From: Davidsoniella eucalypti
Taxonomy: Eukaryota > Ascomycota > Sordariomycetes > Microascales > Ceratocystidaceae
Length of the DNA: 64,000 nt
Direction: 5' to 3'
Assembly (NCBI GenBank): GCA_004009845.1
Contig: RMBW01000120.1
Span: forward strand, 1 to 64,000
The notes under the pieces: model-generated
Databases searched by the model: none
Told to the model about the DNA's origin: nothing
The model's input: the letters and a program-made list of their open reading frames with translations, nothing else
Translations under genes and position numbers: made by a program
Shown here: one piece after another, positions 36,140 through 47,149 of the stretch
Numbering within the stretch: the stretch's first letter is position 1
Layout: each line of letters begins with the position of its first letter

Positions 36140-37258
36140 CTACAACGCCAGCGCATGCGGATTCAGAGTCCAGGCCTGGGGGTCAAATATGATATCGACA
36201 TCGATGCCTTTATATGAACCCACCACAAAGCAGAGATCATGATCGCCCTGGAGACCAATTCTTGAGATATTCACGTCGGAATCTTCTTCTTCATCAATGT
36301 TCCACTGGCCCTCGAGTTGGCCGTTACGTGTGAAGAAACATATGACCCGGCCCTTTGCCGAACCGGGAGCCCGCTGGATATCTAACCCTAGACCAACTGT
36401 ATCGCCCACTTTGAACGGCTCAGTGAAATCCAGACCCCCCCATCGATCGTTGACATAGCGGTGACCGTCGTCGCCATGCACCGCAAGACTCCCACGGTGC
36501 CAACCCGGCATGCGCCAGTCGGGATACGGTAGCGCCGTATAGCCAATAGCGACGCTGGGAGCATCTCTGGAGTTGGGGTTACCGCAGATACGCACTTCGT
36601 AGTATACTCTGGCCGCAGGGACATTGACAGCCGCCGAATACGCCGGAGGATATGCTACCCAGGAAGAATCGCGCTCATCGCGAATCGTAGTCAGCTTCCA
36701 GATCTTCGGCGCCACATTGATTGCCTGCGATAAACCCTGACCTCTCCTTGCATACCCTGACTGTTGGTGCTGCTGTTGTAAGGCGTCTGCGATGAAGAGC
36801 GGTGCGCGCATAGAGAAATTTCGCGATGTCGCTGTATCGATGACGTAGCGCGGGTCAGCCACGCATTTCTGCAGAGGTGTTTGCGCGCACCATTCTTCAG
36901 CGGCGTTGGCTTCGTATTCGTCGGCGTTGGAGGCCCATGAGCGGTCGTGGCCACTGAAGAAGGCCGGCGGTGGGGGAAAGAGAGAGGTGTCTGGGACGGC
37001 GAGCTCCCATGCAGCAGGCTGGCTCTTGGACGGGTCGTACGAAGGTGGTTGGGCGGATGGATGGGCGGAGAAGGAGGGGTTCATCATGGCGTTTGACGTC
37101 GCAAATGGATCGTGGCTTTGCGGGGCTTCAGACTTCTTGGATGTTGAGGCGGGGACTTGGGCTGTTTTGGACACTGAAGAAGGTCGCTTGTGGTCTTGTG
37201 CCGGACGAGGAGCTTCTTTTTCATCGTTGCGAGCCTTGCTTCTGCGGCCGAAGCACAT
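36140..37258 (-). CDS. SPRY-domain protein, 372 aa
   Basis: Single-exon gene. The N-terminus MCFGRRSKARNDEK is basic; a Pro/Ser-rich disordered region with PPSYDPS follows to about residue 130. The SPRY/B30.2 domain spans about 205-365: VYYEVRICGN, VAIGYTALPYP, MPGWHRGSLAVHGDDGHRY, FKVGDTVGLGLDI, ICFFTRNGQ. The order matches Ssh4/Ear1-type and RanBPM-type SPRY domains, which act as adaptors, often for ubiquitin ligases; PPSY could recruit a WW-domain ligase. No transmembrane segment is visible, unlike Ssh4. The domain is certain, the role inferred. Confidence 0.88.
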   Translation of the reverse strand: MCFGRRSKARNDEKEAPRPAQDHKRPSSVSKTAQVPASTSKKSEAPQSHDPFATSNAMMNPSFSAHPSAQPPSYDPSKSQPAAWELAVPDTSLFPPPPAFFSGHDRSWASNADEYEANAAEEWCAQTPLQKCVADPRYVIDTATSRNFSMRAPLFIADALQQQHQQSGYARRGQGLSQAINVAPKIWKLTTIRDERDSSWVAYPPAYSAAVNVPAARVYYEVRICGNPNSRDAPSVAIGYTALPYPDWRMPGWHRGSLAVHGDDGHRYVNDRWGGLDFTEPFKVGDTVGLGLDIQRAPGSAKGRVICFFTRNGQLEGQWNIDEEEDSDVNISRIGLQGDHDLCFVVGSYKGIDVDIIFDPQAWTLNPHALAL

Positions 37259-37942
37259 GTTGATGTTGGCCAGATAAGATTGAGGTGGCGATGGTTGATT
37301 GACGATGATGTAATAGCACTAGAAGGAGTCTTGTTATAAAGATCAAAGGCTCCCTAGCGAGAAGGATCTAAGTTTAAAATGTAGATAAATAGGATAAGGA
37401 ATATGAAGTTCACTGGAAAAAAGTGCTTGCTAGACAAGATACTCGTTCGTTATGCTGTTTATTATTTTTTAAGCGGTGTCGTTTGGAATTTGAATGGCGA
37501 AAGTTGAAGCGGGATAAAGCACACAAATATGATAAGACGACTTGCTATCAATTAGCCTTGCTTGGAGACGATCAAAGTTTCTGAAATTTCTGATTACAGC
37601 ATAGCCCCTAAAACATCCTATCATGGGATAGTGCAAGATAGTGACTTGAATACATACATGATAAGCACCACCACAACCACAGTTAACTTGATATTTTATC
37701 AGATGCCTCTTCCATGTCAACTGTGAAATCGGAATGTCATGAGTAATGAAAAAAGAGTTAAATGTTATATAATATATTATTGATAACTTAAGCTATGATC
37801 ATACAGGGCAAGCAAGAAACATAATGCTGAAACCAAAGAAAAAGCAATAAAAAATGAAGAAATGAAACCTCGCATTCCAAAGAACGCCACGCTTTAACAA
37901 AGGAACCACCGGACCAAGAATTGATTTGACATGTAACATTCT
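37259..37942. other. Intergenic region between the SPRY and right HSP20 genes
   Basis: 684 bp, AT-rich. The last about 80 bp match the 3' flank of the left HSP20 gene. No gene is visible; the part next to 37,258 should hold the SPRY promoter. Confidence 0.5.
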
Positions 37943-39103
37943 TTAGAACCAGATGACACGAAGAGCCTCAGGCTGGCGAACCTTGGGAATCACAACAGTC
38001 AAGACTCCATCTTCTAGAGCTGCATGGATCTGTTCACGGTCGATCTGGCGGGGGAACTTGAACACACGGCTGAATTCACCAATGCTGCGCTCAGAAGCCC
38101 AATACTTGGCATTATCAGTGCTAGTCTTCTGGGGTTCTGAAGGCTTAGAAGAAGTGTTTTCAGTAGCTGATGGTTTAGCGGCCGCAACAGCAGGAGTAGG
38201 AGATGCAGAGCGTTTGTGTTTGTTAGCCGCTGTATCAGCCGAAGAAGAGCGTGTGCTAGTCATGGAAGTGATAGAGAGGCGATCGTCCTCGTCAGGGCTG
38301 TCCTCGACAGTTGGTGTGTGGTAGTTGGAAGAAGGAGATGGTGATGGTGAACGAGACTTGTCAGCCACAGAAGCAGCAGTGGCAGCAGGTGCTTCTTCAG
38401 GCTGGGGCTCCTCGGAGTCAATGTCCATCTGGGTAGTGGCCTTATCTGAAGAAGCCTTCTTCTCTAATTCATTATCTTGGGTAGTCTCCCGAGACTCGGG
38501 GGTTGAAACATACTCTCCTTGAATACTGCCACGAACAAGCAAAGTTTCGGCATCTGTGAACTCTAGAGAGACATCCTTCTTGCTTAGACCAGATAGCTCG
38601 CCATGTAGGTGGTAGGCATCTGCCGTCTCACGGACATCAAACTTAGGCTCAAACTTGCCATCCACAGGTGAGGTTTTCTTGCTAGTCTTGACTACGATTG
38701 GGTCGGCAGCCACAGTGGTAGGGGTAGCCAGCTTGGCCGCTTGAACAGCAGGCGTAGCAGCAGGAGTAGCAAGCTTGGAAGCAGGAGTGGTAGATTTAGC
38801 AGCAGCCAAGGTAGGTTTAGGAAGAGGCTTTTGTTGTTGACGCTGGATAAAAGCGACTGGCGGCGTTGAACGGCGGATCACATATCGTGGTACCTGCTGC
38901 AGTTGCTGGTGCCAGTAGATGGGGCTGCGATAGCGTGGAGAGCAGATACTAGGAGCAACAGACCGGAAGGTCGGCGTGGCAACAAAGGCTACTGGCTGCC
39001 GAGGCTGTTGGTAATAGATGGGCTCCTCAAAGTCATCCAACATGTTGAGGAGTGGAGAAGAGAAGGCTGCATTGGAAGATACAAAAGGGTTGAAGAAAGC
39101 CAT
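37943..39103 (-). CDS. Small heat-shock protein (HSP20), paralogue, 386 aa
   Basis: Near-identical to the gene at 4,316-5,467: same MAFFNPFVSS start, same split alpha-crystallin domain (KFEPKFDVRETADAY ... ALEDGVLTVVIPKVRQPE) and same acidic Ser/Pro-rich insert. Differences are small: an extra YYQQPRQP-like stretch near residue 30, loss of some Gln in the N-terminal Q run, an added HKR before SASPTP, and isolated substitutions. No stop or frameshift interrupts it, so both copies are probably functional chaperone genes. Confidence 0.92.
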   Translation of the reverse strand: MAFFNPFVSSNAAFSSPLLNMLDDFEEPIYYQQPRQPVAFVATPTFRSVAPSICSPRYRSPIYWHQQLQQVPRYVIRRSTPPVAFIQRQQQKPLPKPTLAAAKSTTPASKLATPAATPAVQAAKLATPTTVAADPIVVKTSKKTSPVDGKFEPKFDVRETADAYHLHGELSGLSKKDVSLEFTDAETLLVRGSIQGEYVSTPESRETTQDNELEKKASSDKATTQMDIDSEEPQPEEAPAATAASVADKSRSPSPSPSSNYHTPTVEDSPDEDDRLSITSMTSTRSSSADTAANKHKRSASPTPAVAAAKPSATENTSSKPSEPQKTSTDNAKYWASERSIGEFSRVFKFPRQIDREQIHAALEDGVLTVVIPKVRQPEALRVIWF

Positions 39104-39241
39104 TTTGAAAGAAGTTTGTGTGTTTGTACGTAATATACAAAACTTGAAAAGATGTTGAGAGATGATGTGATTTGTTTCAAGTGTTGATGATGATGAAGAT
39201 AAAAAGCTCCAGCATCTTCAAAGCCAGAACATCGACGCATG

Positions 39242-39327
39242 TTTTATACATTTTGAAGCTCATATCTCGATAATCCGAGTCTTTTCGTGAAGCTTCTCGA
39301 AGCTTTCGTTCGTGATAATTTCTAGAA
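39242..39327 (-). promoter_or_regulatory. Heat-shock elements and TATA box of the right HSP20 gene
   Basis: 39284-39301 is a perfect four-unit TTC/GAA heat-shock element. A TTCTAGAA pair is at 39320-39327, and TATAAAA (minus strand) at 39242-39248. The arrangement mirrors the left gene, so both should respond to Hsf1. Confidence 0.85.
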
Positions 39328-39579
39328 TTGTCTAGTATTTTTCTCAATTTCTGCAGTTCAATTCAGGAAATGTGGAGAAGCTTCTACAACACTCCATCAG
39401 TATATATGTCCTAAAATGGGAATATGTGGGGCATAATCTTCCATTTTGGAAGTATCAATACTTTAGTAAGCACACGGCAGCTTTTCCGAATAACATAAAA
39501 GAACCTGTTCATTATATTAAAAAGGTTAGAATCTCGATCTATAGGACACCGGAGAAGGAAGATTGCATGAAAAGTAAGA

Positions 39580-41064
39580 AAATCTACAGATACAAAGAAT
39601 GGATAGCCCAACATGACAGCACATGGCTTATTCCACGGTCAAAGCAAACACTAAACTGAAGTATCATTTTATGTCCAATACGTTTTAGACCTATATTCTT
39701 GATAATTGCTTTACGGGTTGCTATAAGGGCTTGGCTAAGCTTATCTATAGTTAAATACGGCATCATGGAGGAGTCGCAGACATCATGAACCAAACATTCC
39801 ACCAGGTCGGTGGCAGCTCGCCCAGGCAGAGCCCCAAAGCGTTCGGGAGCAGTGACCTTAGAGAAGGCGAGAAGTCTAGCAACCAGTCTTTCCACCCCTT
39901 TGTCAATAGTGGGTAGGAGGGAAATAGGTCTCCAATTCGAGGGGTTGGTCAAGTCATCCTTATTGGGCTTCGGGATGACTATGACTTCCGCTTTTCGAAA
40001 GGTTTCTGGGTGGTGGCCAAGGGCCAGACATGAGTTTGTGAGTTTAACTAGTCATGTCCTCCATGTGGGCATGTTCCACACATGCTTGAGAACAGACGCA
40101 GTCAATTGGTCATGTCCAGGGGATGTCGAATTGACAATTATCATGCAGTCCCATACTTCGGCCTCACTGGCGTGTTGTGGGACTGGAATGGACCGGCGCG
40201 GGACCACGAAGGACGATCCCAGGGGTGTGTCGAAAGATTTCCGTGCGTTCCTCCGGGATGCTGTGAGTCTCACCTCCACAGGAGGGCAGGTGGACCAAAG
40301 CAGCTCTCAAGTTTTCTCCACCCTACCAGCTTGTGGACTCCTGGTAAGTCTTGGGTGGAGTCTATCCGTTGCTGAACGAAGGCCCTCTTGGCCTTGCGTA
40401 CGGTTCGCCCTAACGAGCTTTGCACTCAGCATTTCTTCTCTAGCACAAGGAAATCAAGTCTGACATTTTGGCAGTCTGTATTCTAAAAGTCCTTGTATGG
40501 TGCACTGGTGTCCCCAGGTTTCATCCTGAGTCTGGCTAATGGGGGCTGCTGCTGCTGCCCTAGTTGGATAAAGGTGCCTACAGACTCATGGTCTGAAGAC
40601 GAGTGAGCATCCGGCAGGATCACCGAGGTAGCTCCTAGGATGTTTGTCAGGACGAGGTCGAGCACATGGCCTCTGTTGTGTGTGGGCTGCCCGATAGGGC
40701 TAGCCAGTCAAAGGGTATTTAATTCTATCCACTGCCCAGTTGGTCTGCTCCAGAGGATCGGGAGAGGATGTCGGGGGAGAAAAGCCTGTGGCTCTGTACG
40801 GGACGGAGGGCGGAAAACTTCCGGAGGTACTACGTCAGTACACAGGGTCTTGACTGTGACCAGTCATGGGTAGGGGAAAACTTGTCAAACTCGCTGTAGT
40901 TAACGGAAGATCGCTTACTACCTCTAAGGTATGTCCAGGGCTCCTGGACAAGCAGGAGCATAGCATCGCGCACCGGCTTGTTGATGTAACGAACAAATAG
41001 GGTTAGCATATTAAGGTTGCCGTATCCGGATACGGTTGAAATTAAGCCTAGCGGGCTCACCATA
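39580..41064 (-). mobile_element. Decayed non-LTR retrotransposon (endonuclease and reverse transcriptase)
   Basis: Minus-strand fragments in the expected order: endonuclease N-part (LVQEPWTYLRG, then FDKFSPTHDWSQSRPCVLTYV, 41,063-40,830), endonuclease C-part (LDLVLTNILGATSV, DAHSSSDHESVG, about 40,665-40,540), RT entry (NSTSPGHDQLT, about 40,130), and RT core (NPSNWRPISLLPTIDKGVERL, RFGALPGRAATDL, down to about 39,700). Stops and frameshifts separate the pieces; the YVDD part is missing here but survives at 6,300. Related to fungal Tad/I-type LINEs by motif. Another endonuclease piece (41,315-41,118) lies upstream out of order. Confidence 0.85.
40953..41037 (-). other. Annexin gene fragment (intron plus exon) inside the retrotransposon
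   Basis: 40,953-40,985 is identical to 45,036-45,068 within annexin exon 2 (encodes INKPVRDAMLL). It continues directly into sequence similar to the annexin intron at about 45,108-45,156, including AACCCTA and GTATCCGGATAC. Relative to the annexin gene, 45,069-45,106 (the exon start with the splice acceptor) is deleted. Same orientation as the annexin gene. Confidence 0.8.
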
Positions 41065-41117
41065 CATTACAATGCCGTTTTTGTTAGTGAGGGAGAGGCG
41101 AGTCCGGATCTTTGTGA

Positions 41118-44076
41118 TCGATACACGTTGACTAATAGAAATAGCGTGTTATATACAGATGTGGGCCCTTTCCTTGTCTCCACACCTGTGGCATTCCATT
41201 GTGGCGTTCTCATGATATTCTTTAAAGTCACTATGACCAGAGAGTGCGGCCAGTACTTGTCCCCCAGGTATGGCGACTTCACCTGAAGAGGGAAACTCTG
41301 TTTCTCACCTCTCATGTTGTCTCTAATGGCTGCCTGCTTGTAGAACCATTATTTCCTGAACCACCTGTAAGCTCCTTATAGACATGGAGTATTCCGGAGT
41401 GCATTCGGACAAGCCTTTTTCTAGTGCATCGGCTCTCATATGGACACAGCTTACACAGCTTGGACTACATGCGCTTCAAATATAGAATCAGTGTGTGTAC
41501 AAATATAGGCGTACTTTCAGGGCCTACAGTCGTAGACAAGTCAGTGCTTGGGTGATCTACACCTTGACACTGTCTGGCCCTGGATACCAACTCAACCAAT
41601 CTTCGGCATGTCCTGCGCTTAATTAAAGCTACTTTTGGCTTAAGCGCTTAAAGCCCTCTACTAGCACTTAAAAGCACGGCCTTCCAAATAAGGAAATCAC
41701 GTCTTAGTCCTACTATTTGGGCCCTCCAGCAGGCGACTCTAAAACACTTTAAAGGACGTCATTGCTACCAGCCTCAACTATTGAGTTCTTGGTTTCTCTC
41801 TATCATCATCATCCGTGGTGGCATTCCGGTTTTAACACTTCATCAGCTGCTATCACCCGTGCCTCGTCGTTTCTGTCGTTTCGCTTGTGATATTCGTTTT
41901 CAAAGCATTCATCAATCAACGTGCCAAGTTTGCCCACCATGGTCAAGTTTGCCTGGGCCTTGATGGCGCTATCCAGCTTAAGTGCTGCGATGCTTGGCCC
42001 ACGCCAGCACATGATGAAGTATCGTCACGAAGAGGTATGAGATATCTAGCCCTTGAAACCCAGAAAAATGCGGCATTGTCTAGTATATATGCTAACTATC
42101 AGTCTAGATTGAGGTGAGCGCCAACAAGGAGCGCCATAATGCTCGCGCAGCCCATCCTAAGCCGGCGTATGAGGCGCACACCATTGATATTCCACTGGAC
42201 CACTTCCACGATGACTCTCGTTATGAGCCTCACACGGATGACACATTTCCCAACCGCTACTGGTTCGACGACAGCTACTATGAGCCCGGCGGCCCGGTCT
42301 TTATTCTGGCCAGCGGCGAGACCAGCGGTAGCAATCTTCTGCAGCACCTTCAAAAGGGTATCTTGGCCATCCTGGCCCAGGCTACCAAAGGCATGGGTGT
42401 TGTCTTTGAGCACCGCTACTATGGCGAATCTCTGTCCGTTCCTGATCTCAGCACCGAGAACCTGCGCTTCTTGACTACTGAACAGGCCATGGCTGACCTT
42501 GCCTACTTTGCTAGCAATGTGCGCTTCCCGGGTCATGAAGATATCGACTTTAGCCCGGAAAACACTCCATGGATCGCTTATGGTGGCTCATATGCCGGTG
42601 CTTTGGTGGCCTTTACACGCCAGACCTACCCAGATATCTTCTGGGGTGCCATCTCATCATCTGGTACAACAGCTGCTGTCGTGGACTTTTGGGAGTACTA
42701 TGAGGCTGCACGCCTTTTCGCTCCTAAAGACTGTGCTCTCAAGACGCAAAAGGTCACTCATATCGTCGATTCTATCCTTCAGGGTGATGACGATAAGGCC
42801 AAAGAGGAGCTTCGTTTCGCCTGGAGCCTACAGGATCTCACAGACGATAGAGATTTTGTTTCTACGATAGCTTGGGGTATCCAAGGCCTGCAGAGCCTCA
42901 ACTGGGATTCTGCAGAGTCGGAAGATGATTTCACTGGTTACTGTGGCAATATTAGCGCCACTCATCTCGTTGACGAAACCATTGAGGGTATGGAGCCGAT
43001 CGTGTCCGATCTCGTGGAAGCCGCCGGCTACGGTGACGAAGAGCATACAATGACTATTACAATGCTCAATTCCATTGTTTGGCTAAGAAACGTGGTTGTG
43101 CTCAGGTGCCGTGATGTACCACAGGATTCCTGCTTTGGCCAACATGATTTAGACTACTACAAACAAGACGACCTGTCTCAAACCTGGCGTCTTTGGGCGT
43201 ACCAAATGTGCACTGAGTAAGTCATAACATCAACTTCTATTTCTATCTACTCATCATTATTTGTACTAACCGTAATTCTTCTAGATGGGGCTACTTCCAA
43301 ACAGGCTCTGGATTTCCAGAAGGCCATCTGCCTCTCGTCTCCCGCCTCATCGACCTAGAGGACGAAATGCTGGTCTGTCGAGAAGCCTTTGGCATCATGA
43401 CTGAGCCCGAAGTTGAGCGTATCAACAAGCACGGTGGCTATGGCTTTTCCTATCCACGTGTTGCCCTGATCGATGGCGAGCACGATCCTTGGCGCGCTGC
43501 TACGCCGCACAAGATTGGTCTGCCGGGTCGTATCTCGACCGATCTCGAGCCCTTCCTGTTGATTGACGGAGGTGTGCAACGTTGGGATCAGAATGGCCTC
43601 TTCGATGACGAGGTCATCGAAGACGTCATGCCCCCGAAGGCTGTCGTTGATACACAAGAAGAAGAGAAGCGCTTTGTTGCTGTTTGGCTAAAAGAATGGT
43701 ACAAGATAAAGGAGGCAATCAGGCTGGAGGAACTCAGGCTGGAGGAACTCAGGCTAGAGGAAATCAGGCAAGAGGAACTCAGGCTGGAGGAAATCAGGCA
43801 AGAGGAACTCAGGCTCACGCAGTCCTCACCATGGTGGTCTCGCTTTGCTACTTGTGCCTTTATGAATCATGATTGCACGCAGAATTAGTGTTGTCGAGTC
43901 GCCCACTAGACAATTCTGCATATAAATTTCACCCTCCTTATCCCTCATTAAAGCAAAGCATGCGTTTATAACGCGCGGTTAAATCCGGACATCTCTAATA
44001 TACTATTTTATCACTCTATTCACATTTCCAGTATTAAGTTATGTATAGTGTGTTCTTATTCATTCATTCATTATAT
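41118..44076 (+). repeat. Direct repeat carrying S28 copy C (partner 6,786-9,758)
   Basis: Starts inside a retrotransposon endonuclease fragment on the minus strand (about 41,118-41,315, VNVYR motif). It ends after the TTCATTCA run downstream of the S28 gene. Across the promoter it matches copy A almost perfectly; across the gene body it shows dozens of substitutions and small indels against copies A and B. Confidence 0.9.
41939..43888 (+). CDS. Peptidase family S28, copy C, 602 aa
   Basis: Exons 41939-42034, 42108-43216 and 43285-43888. Same signal-like N-terminus, GGSYAG nucleophile motif, DGEHDPWR and VQRW substitution as copies A and B. Differs by scattered replacements (for example IEVSANKERHNAR against IEARSKKEHHKAH after intron 1) and a six-unit C-terminal pentapeptide tail. 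The frame is intact, so it is either expressed or recently duplicated. Confidence 0.9.
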
Positions 44077-44722
44077 TGAAATTAGCAAGACAAATAAGTA
44101 CATATGTATCAATACATACTTGTGCATCAAAAGTACGTAGTTATGTAACTTCTAATAACATCTTCATAGCTCTATAGCTCCTTAAGATAAATGAATTAAA
44201 AAAAAATTACTTCTAATAACTATGATGATGATGATTTTATTTATAGTCTAGAGATTTATCTAAGAGCTCCTTTTCGACTCCGGGCGAGGCCGTGTTTTCT
44301 GGCACCAGTTTTCTATGTTCCTAGTATCCGGGACTGCTCAGACTAGACTGGCATCCATCCCTTTTCTAATAACTATGTAGTTATGAAACCTAGAACAGAT
44401 ACATATCCATTCCGTATATACACCAAAACCAAAAATACAGAAGATAGAAAACAAAAAACAAAATTTAAATTAAATTAAAAAAAAAAGTATAGCATATATG
44501 CATATATATACAAGATATTCTGAGTCGTGAAAAACAAAAATACAAGAGTGGTCATGTAAAAGTCCGTCTTTCGCTTACAAGGGAAACCAAAAATGGCAAA
44601 ATAATGGTCTTTCTTGCCTCCGCCTCAACCCCTGAAAAAAAAATCTTATTTTTTTCTTCTCTCAAAACCAACTAGCCACCTACAGTTTACATTATCAAAA
44701 ACTTTGGTCAAATCTTCAGTCT
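43889..44722. other. Intergenic region between S28 copy C and annexin 3' ends
   Basis: The first about 190 bp belong to the direct repeat; the rest is very AT-rich with A runs and a TATATGCATATATATA stretch near 44,495. Convergent genes flank it, so it should hold two terminators. No gene is seen. Confidence 0.5.
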
Positions 44723-47149
44723 TCAGTATGGCGTTCCAGGTCGTCGTTGGGCCTGAGCTGCTTCCATCTCGCTATGTTTACGCTGAAGTTCAGAAACCCG
44801 CTCGATATGCTTGATAGAATTTGGAACACGGCTAATGCATAATTCACGACAGAATCGGCCCCATTCGCCGGATGTGCGGCTACGTAAGGCTTCGCTAAGA
44901 TCTGCTCCATAGCGTTGGAGGAACTGCCGTTTGACTTCCTCCAGATGCAAGCGGTCCCAGTGGTAACGTATCAAACGAGACGTTAGTAGTTCGTTGCGCA
45001 TAGTGTCACGCGATGATGCTTCTATTGCGTGATGCAGGAGCATAGCATCGCGCACCGGCTTGTTGATAAGGCCGTTCAGAATATGTGCGATGACCTCACC
45101 CTATGGATAACGAAGAAATAGGGTTAATATATTAGGGTTACCGTATCCAGATACGTGAAATGGGATAAAACTTACCACTAGATTGCCGCACTTAGCTAGC
45201 GCATCCCGTGCAAAACGGGACTTGTACGAAAATTCGTACTCTTGCATCATCATCTTCAAGTGTGTGTCACTGCGTTTGAGAATAATTTTCAGCATCGACG
45301 TCTCTCCACCAACAGGCGAAAGAATCGACTTGCGTAACGACGACACGTCCTTATCGATCAGGTACATATCAAGCGGCACAGGATTGCCCTGGCCATCAAA
45401 CTCTGGCATACGCTCTTCCTCTAGTACCATGAGTACCGCCTTCTTGAACTTGTCTTCTTTCAACTCTGCTTTCATGCAGCGTGTTAGTGAGTTGTCGTAG
45501 CGCTTATCGCGGAACGAATCTTTGATCTCACGGATCTCAGCATTGGTACGTCCCATCAGTGACTCGATCAACAGTTCATGGCGTGTTTTATCGCCGTGGT
45601 ACCAGAAATTGGCCCAGTATGCTTCGCCAGCTTCAGGACCTAGGGCAACTACATAGCACGCTTTGGCCAGGTTTGGCTCACAGTCCTTGAGCCGCGACTT
45701 GATATGCTTGGCCACATTGACACCTTTGCGCTCTGGACCAACCGTGACCATTGTGCGATACTCACGGCGCAGCTCAGTCATCTGCTCGGCAGTCAAACCA
45801 GGTAGGATCTCGATGAGTGGTGCAGTGTCAGGCGCCTTGTTCTCATCCTTGATGGCCCGGGCAATGCGTAGTGTATAGTCAGTGGGGTCATGGAAGCGAG
45901 CGCGGCGAGGGGTGTCAGGCGCCGGCTTTCCGCTTAGTATCAGATCCGGGATGTAGTCGTCAGACTGCCGGTTACTGTTGCGTAGAATTGGCGACGGCAT
46001 TGGTGACGTCTCCTGCCAGGTTCCACGGTAAGGCTCCAGCATAGGAGAAGGGGCAACAAGCATTACGCTGCTGTGGCGACGGCGGTGGCGCTGAGAAGTG
46101 GGGTCATTAACAGTAAGAAGAGACAACTTTTCTGTTGGTGGCACCAGCTCGGAGTGCGAACGGGAATGCGAATGACGTGATTGGGAGCGAGAACGGCTGC
46201 TATGGCTCTTGGCCCGCAGGTCGTCGCCAAGAAGACCACCACCGGAGACTTTCGGAGCTTCAGCTTTGCTTGTGCTGGAACGTCTTCTGCGATGCTCGGA
46301 CTCTGGACGGGTGACAGACAGACGATGGCCATGTTTGCCATGGCGGCCACGGGCTTCACCCTCATCACCAGAGCTAGCAACAGCCTCTTCCTCCCCGGGA
46401 TGGTATGTGATGTGGCCGTATCCGGGTTCTTGCAAGGCAATGCTGTTGCGGCGATGGCGGCTGCTGTCGCGGTGACGGCTACCCTCTCTTTTACTCGAAC
46501 TTGCGCGGGAATGGGCGGCAGATCCAGGGCGTGGCGGCAAGACTGGTGGTTGATCGCTATCTGAGTCGCGTCGGCGGCCCCGAGTGTACTTGTTGGGAAG
46601 ATATTTGAGACGATCATCGATATCGATACCCGGCTGTTGTGTGTTCTCACGTGACGAGCGGTACTCACTTTCGGGGACAGGAGAGGCACGGTTGATAAGG
46701 TGAGGATCTTGGTACGGGTATGACGAGACTACGGATAGCGGCTGCGAGCGATGCACCGGGGTCTCGGAGCGATAGTTGTAGTTGCCGCTGGGGAAACTGG
46801 GCTCGTCGGGATAGGGAGCTGAAGAGTCGACAGCCGAACTGCCTACATTAGATCCCCGGTGATCATAATCGTAGGAATCCCGGCCTCGGCGACTATTGCG
46901 GCGGCGCGATGACAGCGTGCTAGTATTGTCGTCGACGTAGCTGCCATTGATTATAGTGGGCGGCAGGCTCTCATCGTCACTATCGAGATCCATGGGCATG
47001 CGGGTGCGGGTATGCGACACCATAGAGTGTGTGGGCATGAATGGGATATCGTTATCGCTATCATCCAGAGGTAGCGGAAGGCGGGTTCGCGTATGCGACG
47101 CCGAAGTGCGCGGGCCACGGCTGGTTCCGCCAACTCCAAGCGATGACAT
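44723..47149 (-). CDS. Annexin-like protein (fungal C4 type), 783 aa
   Basis: Exon 1 47149-45176, a 73-nt intron 45175-45103, exon 2 45100/45102-44723; one frame gives NLV-GEVIAHILNGLINKPVRDAMLLHHAIE across the junction. The ATG at 47149 (MSSLGVGG) is preferred to one 63 nt upstream because a conserved-looking Ser/Arg start follows. The first about 420 residues are disordered, rich in Ser, Arg and Pro with DSDND and RRRHSS patches. Four annexin-like repeats follow (TAEQMTELRREY; TRHELLIESLMGRTNAEI; the SSLRKSIL-DTHLKMMMQEYEFSY segment; the INKPVRDAMLL-TSRLIRYHWD segment). Type-2 calcium loops (GxGT-38-D/E) are not obvious, as in other C4 annexins, so it may be a scaffold rather than a Ca2+-membrane binder. 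Confidence 0.88.

Larger units (their letters stand above)
37865..39470 (-). repeat. HSP20 segmental duplication, right copy
   Basis: Inverted counterpart of about 3,890-5,560. The promoter similarity includes the heat-shock elements, TATA box and CATCATCATCAACACTTG leader, with scattered substitutions and small indels, so this duplication is older than the near-identical S28 repeats. Confidence 0.8.
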
